This document shows positions 56,720-64,000 of a DNA stretch of 64,000 bases, in pieces. The DNA comes from Stemphylium vesicarium. Lineage: Eukaryota > Ascomycota > Dothideomycetes > Pleosporales > Pleosporaceae. The DNA is taken from positions 52,941-116,940 of the forward strand of contig QXCR01000105.1 of NCBI GenBank assembly GCA_004380135.1, read 5' to 3'. The translations under genes were made by a program, and so were the position numbers. Position 1 is the first letter of the stretch, and each line of letters opens with the position of its first letter. The notes beneath the pieces are model-generated. The model saw only the letters and a program-made list of their open reading frames with translations, did not search any database and had not been told where the DNA came from.

Positions 56720-59700
56720 TTACTCAATAACTAGTAGCTGTGTTGTGACCTCTAAGGCTCCTTCGTAGTTACCACTAATAGCATAGATACTCTGCATAGC
56801 AAACGCGGCATCCGTGCTGAAATCCTCGTGACCCCAGTTACCATCTTGACACTGATCTTGCGCTTCCTTCTTCACCTGCTCGCGTAGCCCAACGCATTTC
56901 TCGTACGCGGGGAGGGCTAGCGCAACGAGGCCTAAGCTGTGCCACATGCGGCCTACATTGTACTCCGCTTCTTGGCGATGAATGGCGTGTGGGCTTTTGA
57001 TGCGGAGGTCATAATACCTATAGATGAAGGAGAGACCTTGCTGGATTTGGTATTGTCGGTTCTCTGAAAGGCGCTTCATGGCGTGTTGGATGTAGGCTAC
57101 GCCGATGCTCAGGTTGATCACTGGGTCCTCGGGTGTGATGGCGAAGGCGCGGAAATAGTAGTTCAGCGCTGCTACGTAGCTTCCTCCGCACATTAATACA
57201 TGCGCATAAAGTGCGAAGAGGGCTGGGTCGTGGTCTTTGACTTTATCCACGTCTTCGACGTTGATGTTGTTTCTGAACCCGCCTTTACTGTCTTTTGTGT
57301 CACGGAAGTTGTAGGCGACGCGCTGTTCCGGGGTGAGAAGCGCGTAGTCAACCGTTTTGATATAGCGCATCAATACTTTGTATGCGGGACCTGTTGCAAA
57401 TCCTTCGGGGAAGGAACATAGCCGGTTCACGGCACTGTAGAGACGGAAGAGGTCTGTGCCGAACGGGTACTCTTTGAGGAGCCAGCGCGCTGCTATGGAG
57501 GATTGAGCAGAGTTGTCAGCTGTGAGGGCGCAGGCAAGTCGACACATCTGTAGCCGCTGGTGATACGTCTGTGAGCGATGAAAGACGTTGGCTTGGAGAG
57601 CGATGTCAATTGTAGCGAAACATTGCTCTTCGTCCCCTTCGCGGGCCAAAAGTATAGCATAACGGCCAAACGCGTCGCACCATTTATCGAAGTCGATGCC
57701 CCAGAAGTCGGATGGAGCTGCATCGGGTCGCTCTCGTAACTCGGGGTCAGTCTCGCCGTCTTCAACGTTATTGGCCACCACAGCAAGCACCATGAGTGAC
57801 GATTCCTTCCAAAGATCCCCACCAGTTACACGTCGGAAGTAAGTCATGAGATCTTCTTTCCTGTTCGAGTAGAACAGATCAAATGTGGAGAACTCTTCGA
57901 TAAGCTCCCGAGTGATGGAGAGAACTTCGTTGACAGCATCTTCATATCCGTCTTCGGCGGATTCCCAAATCTCGTCCAATCGTTTGAAACTGGTGACAAT
58001 CTCTCGATGCTGAGCTCTCGCAGCCTTCAGATCATCGGCATAATCCGTGGCAAGTTTTTGAAGCTTGTTGCGGAACAGCCGGTTCGCAATTGCTCGGTAT
58101 GGTACATCGGTGCCTTCAAGTGTAGCCCGCTTTGGTTCGACCTCAGGCACTGGTTCGGTAGCCTCGTCATGGACAGCAAGGAACGCTTGCACTTTCGGCG
58201 CTTTCGCCCTCTTGGTCCGGAAGAGCCCCTTTTTGGGACGTTCAGTAGGCGCCACAAGTGCTGGAAGCTCTTTGTTGCCGGCTTCGTTCCCAGAGTCTTC
58301 GTCCTCGCCAGTCTGCCCAGTCGCCTTTTGCATCCTTCTTCTGTTCCTTCGGACTGTGCTCTTTCGAACAGCGTATCTGCCTCTGGCTTGCCTACGCTGA
58401 TTATAATAGTACACTCTTAGTTCGTCGTACGCCTGGAAACCGAGTTTCTTCAGCTTGTGACCATACTTATCGCGGTAAATGGTCTCGGCACGTTGCCCTG
58501 CTTCTTGCCACATGCCTTGGTCTTCGAAGAACTTCGCGAGGACTGCGAGATCATCGTAGTTCTCCGCCGGCCACTTCTTCAAGATCGGGATGACCTCTGC
58601 CGCTCTCTCGATCCGCCCCTCATTCTTGAAGCCGGTGTGCAAGCCGATGTAGCTCATGAGGTTAAACTCGTTGGAATTGTTCTCGAACAAAGGTTCGTAG
58701 AAGCGCAACGCATCTTTATCATGGCCGGTCGCGTGGAGAGCATCGCCAATGATTCGGAAGAGATCTTCATAGTCCCAAATCAGAGCCTCAGGGCCGTGGT
58801 CGTCAGGTTCCAACATCTCCAGGTGGAACTGTTTCGGTCAGTAATTATATACATTTGCGTCTATGGTTAGACCTACCATAGCCTCTGCGAAGTCCTCTTT
58901 GCTTTTGCGTAACCGGAACAGGCCTAATTTGACCCTAATTTCCAGTGGAAGCGTTGAACCGTGTCTTGCGTCCTGAGACTTCTGGATAAAACCGGGCACG
59001 GTAATACGTCTCGGGTGATCCAGAATGTCAAACTCGCGGTCATCTTCAAGCTCATCCCAGAAAGTTTCCCTACGCCTGCATTGCTTCCACCGCGAAAGCG
59101 ATCTAAGTTGTTTAACTCCGGTAGCGTAACTACCTGCTCGATCAAGAAGATCGAGATAGATGTTGATCAACTCCCAATCAAGTTCGTTCGTCACCGGATC
59201 TCTGCCGGGCTGCGTGAATACATCGATAGCCTCTTCAAAGCTGTTGATAAGCTTGTGGAGATGTATCTTGGTCTGCCTCGGCGATGCAGTACCCATCATT
59301 GCCATAATCTTCAATACACTCGTGTCTGGGTCCTCTCCTTGCTCTTTGCGCGTTTTTAGCATCTTGAGACCAAGAGCCACGCACTTGGAGGAACGCCCCA
59401 GTTGTGCTTCAATCTCAAGCTTGTGGCTGCGAGCCTCGTAGTCGTTGTTCAGCAAGATGATCTCATTCAGGCATGGGAGTATAGCAGCTGACTTGTTTTC
59501 ATCGGTGAACTGCGGATGTAACTCCGGGTCTAGCTGCTGAATACGCTCAATGATGAACTGCCAAAGTCCGGGGTCACGCTTTGTTGGGGCACCGGCCAAC
59601 AATACGGCTAACGAGTCCTCTTCTCGGCCCATCTCCGTATAGATCTCGGAAGCAATGTTGTAAGCATCGAAGATCTCTGGATTAAGTTGAATGGCTTGTT

Positions 59701-60679
59701 GGGCGAAAGTAAGGGCGGCTTCATAGTCTTTCGCGATGAACTTGGCGTTAGCCTGCTGCTGCAAGGCCTTCCATTCTGCACCTGGATCTGCAACGGCGCG
59801 AGGTCCTCTAGGGCCCTTTTCTCTCCCAGGTTTTCCTCGTTTCCTTCCTCTTGTAGATCGAGCTCCAGTGTGGCCTCCACGACCTCTAGCTGAACCTCGC
59901 CCTCGTTTTGCTCCGCGTCGTCCGCTGGTACTGGACACAGGTATGACACCAGCCATGGTAGGATCTTTGGGAGTACCCCTACCGCTACCCTTTCCTCTCT
60001 TCTGCTTGACTCGCTCTTCTGTATCCTCGAACTCGACACCCAGCTCCATCTCATCGGGATCACCCTCATCTTGCTGCGCGTCCTCTTCTGAGTAGTCTGC
60101 ATCGACCTCAGAATCGTCTTTGTTTTCGATCTGAAGGAGCCGCTCCCGTTCTTCCTCTTCTTCGAGCATGCGCTCATACTCATCGCCATCATCCGAACTT
60201 TCAAATTCGCGATCGTACAGGGAGTTGCGAAACCCGGACGCATCAGTATACTCATCCTCGTCTTCTTGGTCAGGATTCGCAGGAATGAATCCTTCGAAGA
60301 CGGCAGGACCACTCGTTGCATAAGCCCTGTTGAATGGATCTTGGAAGCCGCCACTAGTGAAGGGTGCCAGAGGCTCTTCTTCTTCTTCTAAATCCTCTAC
60401 AGCACTCAATGGAATGAGAGGTATGTACGGACTCCGACCTGGAGGTTGATGGTGAAATTGCGGTGGCTGGAACTGGGGTTGCTGATACACCTGCTGGGGA
60501 GCAAACATCGGCGCATTTTGCGGAAAGTGCATAGGATATTGCTGTCTGCCATGTTGCGCGGGTGGTCGCACCAAGTTCGGCGCGCCATCTCCAAAGGTAC
60601 CTGCGACGGGCAAGAAACGCCTATTGCTCTGTACATGACCTGGCGGCCATTGTCCATAGTATCCATTATTTGGATTCAT
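56720..60679 (-). CDS. TFC4: TFIIIC subunit Tfc4/Sfc4 (tau131), TPR protein
   Basis: Exons 60679-58877 and 58828-56720 give 1303 residues. The ATG at 60679 (MNPNNGYYGQ) is used because the upstream frame has no ATG. The N terminus is Gln/Pro-rich, then acidic (EDEDEYTDAS; DDGDEYERMLEEEEERERLL), then an RGRGG-type basic linker. TPR units follow, in two arrays: AKFIAKDYEAALTFAQQAIQ, NPEIFDAYNIASEIYTEMGR, and further in the C-terminal half (ALNYYFRAFAITPEDP). The intron join reads EDFAEAM to FHLEMLEPDD. Tfc4 bridges TFIIIC bound to the B-box and TFIIIB, hence RNA polymerase III loading on tRNA genes. The layout matches yeast Tfc4. Confidence 0.88.
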
Positions 60680-61303
60680 GATGAGCTTCAATAATAAGTG
60701 CTTGCATTAGTTGCCATCTGTTAGTGGTTGATCATTGTGGTATCTGGCACCGAGAGGCTGGTGGTGAGGAAAGCTTCGAGAAGGGCAGGGATTGTCTAAA
60801 TATTAGCGCCCGTGCTTCACGCTAGCACATGTCGTGCAGTTCCCGCGGTCGCGTGCCAAATTACCCCAAGCAACAGACCAACTATCTACGGGTGGGATGA
60901 GGGTTGATGTAGCGTATTCTTCCTCAGAAAGACTATTGGTCTGACGCTCACTCAGGGTATTCGCATGCCCAGAAGCTGTACAACACACCGCTACACGACA
61001 CCACCCGGCAGCTCAGCACCAACTACAGAAATGAAACCAACAAAGCCCCAGCCGCTTTGCCGACTGCTAGCTTAGCACTTTTCGTTAGTGTTTCAACCCT
61101 GGTAAGTCCAATATATACTATATCTAGACCCTCGATAGGCCCCCCTTAGGAAGGCACGGTGGTGGTGGTATATTGTTTAGGCTCACTGCCGTTACTGCGG
61201 TCCTGCACACTGCACTTGGCGACAATACGCGATAATACGTTCCGAGAATATATCCTCTGTGTTCCCCCGTACAGCTTCTTGCTCCATACACCATTTCGCA
61301 GCC
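60680..61303. other. Divergent promoter region
   Basis: Between the TFC4 start (-) and the small secreted-protein gene (+). No gene seen. Confidence 0.5.
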
Positions 61304-61838
61304 ATGTTATGGAAACATTTTCTCTACAGCTTTCCGTGCGCTTTTCTTGCACTGGCCTCCAGTATACCACGACATGAACCTCAACAACCTCTTCTCCCAG
61401 AGCAGCACTCGGCTACTTCGAAACCAGACACCATCAATGTCATGTTAGCGTTCACAGGGAGTGGGAGCATTATGGAGCAGCAGGTGGAAATACCGCTATA
61501 TGAACGGATCTTCTCGGGTAGGATGCGTCCCATGACCATCCACTAACAGTCAACTGACATTCTGTCTAGGCGTGCAGCTGCCAAGACAACTAAGCGCAAT
61601 CAAGATCATAACAGCAGTCACCGGACAAGACCGCTCGGTGTCTTTGAAACGATTAGACAAGATCATGTGCAGATTTATCCCAGAGATGAGCAGAAAAGAG
61701 AGACGGGGAGCAGGGTCTGGCACGGTACTAGAAGAATCGCCATGGTTCGCACTAAAGGATGGGACAGTTCGACCCGAAGATGCTTCGTCTAAATGGTTTC
61801 TAAGAGGCAGGAGAATAGAAAGCTATGAGTGCCGATGA
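61304..61838 (+). CDS. Small predicted secreted protein
   Basis: Exons 61304-61517 and 61570-61838 encode 160 residues; the intron has a GTAGG donor, a CTAAC branch point and a CTAG acceptor. Residues 1-19 (MLWKHFLYSFPCAFLALAS) are a signal peptide. The mature part begins with a Pro/Gln-rich stretch, then IEQ-type beta segments (NVMLAFTGSG; QQVEIPLYERIFSG; LSAIKIITAVTGQDRSVSLK) and a basic C-terminal half ending RRIESYECR. It has only two Cys, one late. Not recognised. Compact beta structure is suggested. Secretion is well supported by the N terminus. Confidence 0.65.
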
Positions 61839-62006
61839 CACTCTGTACTGTCCGACATGAAGTGGGCCGATATTTACGATGCCAATGCTAGTTTGTAATG
61901 CTCTATGCTTTCCCCGGGTATATTACAATGCTGCCTGCTTTGATACTACTCGATGTATCCAAGCCGCCTTGACCAAAACGCCTATTATGCAAAGATGGAA
62001 GCATGA

Positions 62007-62662
62007 TCAGACATTATTGTCTGCCTCATTCATGCTCACCATTTCATATTCTCCTGCGCCATCTCTCCCTCTGCCCCGTCCTCTGCCCCTCGACTCCCCG
62101 CCCTCTTCCTCTTGAGCGGGTTGTGGGCGCGCAGGTGGCTTGCTCCCAAAGTTGATGGGTCTCAACTCCCGCCACTGGCATGCCCATACACCGAGGGAAG
62201 TCATGATGGTCGCGCTACACATCTGGAGAGCCCACCAGAAGAGGTTCGCGGGGATGGCATGCGTGTATAAGGAGGTAACGACCAGGTGGATGAAATGTAC
62301 GGTCAGGGCAAAATCGAGGACGAGTTTCGAGCGGGCGATGAGGAGTAGTATGAAGATGGCACTGCGACGCGTTAGTCTTCCTCACGGTTTCGGTCGGCGC
62401 GTCGTATCGCTTACCAAGTGAGGCTATTCAAGACCCATACCAGGCCCAGCGTCCATCCAACCGTCGTGTTCCCGCTCAAACTCTGCCAACTGAACAGAAG
62501 ATCAAGGCTGACCTCCTTGCCCGCTACCAGCGCGGTGAACAGGATGAGGATGCCGGCGCATGCATAGTAGGCGAGTTGCAGGAGGACAATCTGCGAGAGT
62601 ATGCGGGTTGGGGAGAGATCGGCAAGGGCACCGGGTCGAGGAGGGCGGCGTCGGCGTGGCAT
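62007..62662 (-). CDS. SYS1: Golgi membrane protein Sys1
   Basis: Exons 62662-62415 and 62361-62007 encode 200 residues; the join reads LNSLTCAIFILLLI. Four membrane segments are seen (RILSQIVLLQLAYYACAGIL; TVGWTLGLVWVLNSLTCAIF; FALTVHFIHLVVTSLYT; WWALQMCSATIMTSLGVWAC). The LQLAYY and LDFxLTVHFIHLV blocks are Sys1 hallmarks. Sys1 recruits the small GTPase Arl3/ARFRP1 to the trans-Golgi, upstream of Arl1 and golgin binding. The C-terminal tail is Glu-rich then Arg-Gly-rich (RGRGRGRGRDGAG). The ATG at 62662 is chosen, since the upstream codon is TTG. It is divergent from COA6. Confidence 0.9.
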
Positions 62663-63044
62663 CAATACGCGAGCGATGCGCTATGAGATGAGCATAAGGA
62701 GAGAAGCGTGGATAGCTGGGGGTTATTGTCGTTGCAAGGTAGCCTGTTCACGCATGGTTCGCTGCAACGGCCCTCGGCGAAACGTACGTGGTCAGCGCCG
62801 ATGTCATAGCGTGGGAACTTTTGCCAAGCACGAATTCGACATTCATTGCGCTCCAACAATTACTCGCCGACCACCCTACGGAGAAACTTACTGGAACGTC
62901 ACGGGACATACACGCCACCAAAGTACGCATCTTCTTCCGCTCACGTCGCATTGCGTATTCATACCGGACCGAGCTAATTGTCGCGACAGCTTCGGCCCTC
63001 TCCTCCACCTCCGCACCTTCTCCGCATCCTCACATTTCGCACTC
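62663..63044. promoter_or_regulatory. Shared divergent promoter of SYS1 and COA6
   Basis: 382 bases between two outward-facing starts, with no other gene. Confidence 0.5.
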
Positions 63045-63472
63045 ATGGGCTGGTTCGGCTCAAGTTCCAAGGACGACTCGGGCGTCAAGAAGACCGAAGG
63101 CGGCGCATTCGAGTCCCCGTCCCGATCCAACCGGAAACAATGCTACGCAGCACGAGACGCCTTTTTTGAATGCCTCGACAAGAACAACGTCTTGGACAGC
63201 ATAAATACAAAGTCCGGAAGGGACAAGGCAGCAAGCTTCTGCGGGCAATTTGACCAGGAGTTTGAGAAGAACTGCGCACACAGCTGGGTACGTGGGATTC
63301 CGAACAAGTCTGGGGAAATACCATGTTGCACGGGCTAACGAGAAACCAGGTCGAATACTTCAAGAAGCAAAGAGTCGTCAACTACCAACGCGAACAAACA
63401 ATCAAGAAGATCGAGATGCAAGGCGGCGAGATCCAAGCACCCCAGTTACCTCTACCAGGCCAGAGCAAATAA
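63045..63472 (+). CDS. COA6: Cytochrome c oxidase assembly factor Coa6
   Basis: Exons 63045-63287 and 63350-63472 encode 121 residues. The start MGWFGSSSKDD is characteristic of fungal Coa6. A CX9C motif (CYAARDAFFEC) and a CX10C motif (CGQFDQEFEKNC) form the twin-Cys coiled-coil-helix fold imported to the intermembrane space by Mia40. The tail continues VEYFKKQRVVNYQREQ after the intron. Coa6 helps deliver copper to the CuA site of Cox2 together with Sco proteins. It shares a promoter region with SYS1. Confidence 0.92.
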
Positions 63473-63828
63473 GCAGCCCGTGGCGCCAGATGAACAACGC
63501 CCTACACGTCTCTCGCCTGATCAGGCGTTCACTGTATAACGCCGCTCATGACCCTGTATAATATGTAGTAGTAAAATATATGTATACCATTCCCAAAGCC
63601 GCCTACAGGGCGAATTTAGAGAACACCACGTGCAAAAACAGATAGCTTCTCACACCCTGCAGTAAGGGTACCATGGTAGACCAGCAACGCCGGCACTTTC
63701 ACGCCCACGCATCACATGCAGGCTGCAGCACGCACGCGTCCTCCCCTACATGCACTCTACACACCCACCACCCACTTTATTTAATCAAATACCTAGAACC
63801 CATGTATGCAAGTAAAAGATGATGCGAG
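63473..63828. other. Intergenic region
   Basis: The 3' UTR of COA6 and a stretch without genes, up to the hairpin. Confidence 0.5.
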
Positions 63829-63932
63829 CCCCCCCCCCTATTTTTTTTAGTTATTTCTCTTTTTTTTCGACGTAATTTCTATGAAATTACTAGAAAAAAA
63901 AGAGAAATAACGTCCAAAAATTAGGGGGGGGG
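63829..63932. repeat. Long inverted repeat (hairpin) with nested palindrome
   Basis: The left arm (10 C, TA, T-run, TTATTTCTC, T-run) at 63829-63879 is complementary to the right arm (A-run, GAGAAATAA, then A-run, TTA, 9 G) at 63883-63932. In the middle is the palindrome GTAATTTC-TAT-GAAATTAC. Only a few bases are unpaired. The style, C/G clusters in AT-rich flanks, resembles mobile hairpin elements of fungal mitochondrial DNA. Confidence 0.8.
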
Positions 63933-63956
63933 AAATAAATGATTTAAAATCCCATT

Positions 63957-64000
63957 TCGGGTTATTATGATTCGAACATAACAAATCCTCAACCCAAATG
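63957..64000 (-). tRNA. 3' half of a mitochondrial-type tRNA-Pro (UGG), cut by the window edge
   Basis: Read on the minus strand, the last bases fit a tRNA 3' half exactly: anticodon loop TTTGGGT (bases 92-98 of the last block; anticodon UGG), stem TGAGG, a five-base variable loop ATTTG, T stem TTATG, loop TTCGAAT, stem CATAA, acceptor strand TAACCCG and discriminator A. All element lengths are standard. The AT-rich composition and lack of an encoded CCA fit mitochondrial origin. The 5' half is outside. Confidence 0.55.

Noticed and set aside
1..64000. CRISPR arrays, insertion sequences or prokaryotic operons
   Set aside because: None seen; the window is clearly eukaryotic, with spliced genes throughout.

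Overview
The window is nuclear DNA of a filamentous ascomycete, probably Dothideomycetes and perhaps Pleosporales (an inference from protein content; no search was run). Evidence: 50-60 bp introns with GT/AG ends and CTAAC-like branch points, a Zn2Cys6 regulator, HET-domain genes, an AA9 monooxygenase with a fungal cellulose-binding module, Skt5 and Bsd2. Most exon joins below were built by hand from splice signals plus frame continuity.

Layout. 0-4.6 kb: 3' part of an SPX-RING ubiquitin ligase gene, BSD2 (convergent with it), a Cbp6/UQCC2-like complex III assembly factor, and a BTB gene interrupted by one TAG. 4.9-12.6 kb: F-box-like protein, secreted AA9 LPMO with CBM1, Mpv17/Sym1-like protein, intronless hexokinase. 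13.2-18.3 kb: VPS51 and RMI1 (divergent), a HET gene broken by three in-frame TGA codons, and a small orphan gene with a duplicated exon motif. 18.9-24.9 kb: GH20 hexosaminidase, a GT8-like glycosyltransferase, RPL12. 24.9-28.2 kb: gene-poor, with a small orphan gene, a pair of direct repeats and a secreted Gly-rich protein. 28.6-48.7 kb: Zn2Cys6 regulator, ASF1, SKT5/CHS4, SMC6, a large F-box protein, APC2. 49.5-54.8 kb: NTF2-like protein, bZIP regulator, four-TM protein, and a second HET gene with one in-frame TAA. 54.8-63.5 kb: a repeat-bearing spacer, TFC4 (TFIIIC), a small secreted protein, SYS1, COA6. 63.8-64.0 kb: a strong hairpin and what reads as the 3' half of a mitochondrial-type tRNA-Pro, suggesting a mitochondrial insertion or a chimeric contig end.

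Most genes are conserved housekeeping genes: trafficking (BSD2, VPS51, SYS1), genome maintenance (RMI1, SMC6, ASF1, APC2), translation and transcription (RPL12, TFC4), wall synthesis (SKT5, GT8, GH20) and mitochondria (Cbp6-like, COA6, Mpv17). The accessory content consists of the BTB gene, two HET genes, small secreted proteins, the LPMO and the bZIP/NTF2/four-TM group. All three broken genes belong to recognition or adaptor families, and each keeps an otherwise intact frame and splice sites.
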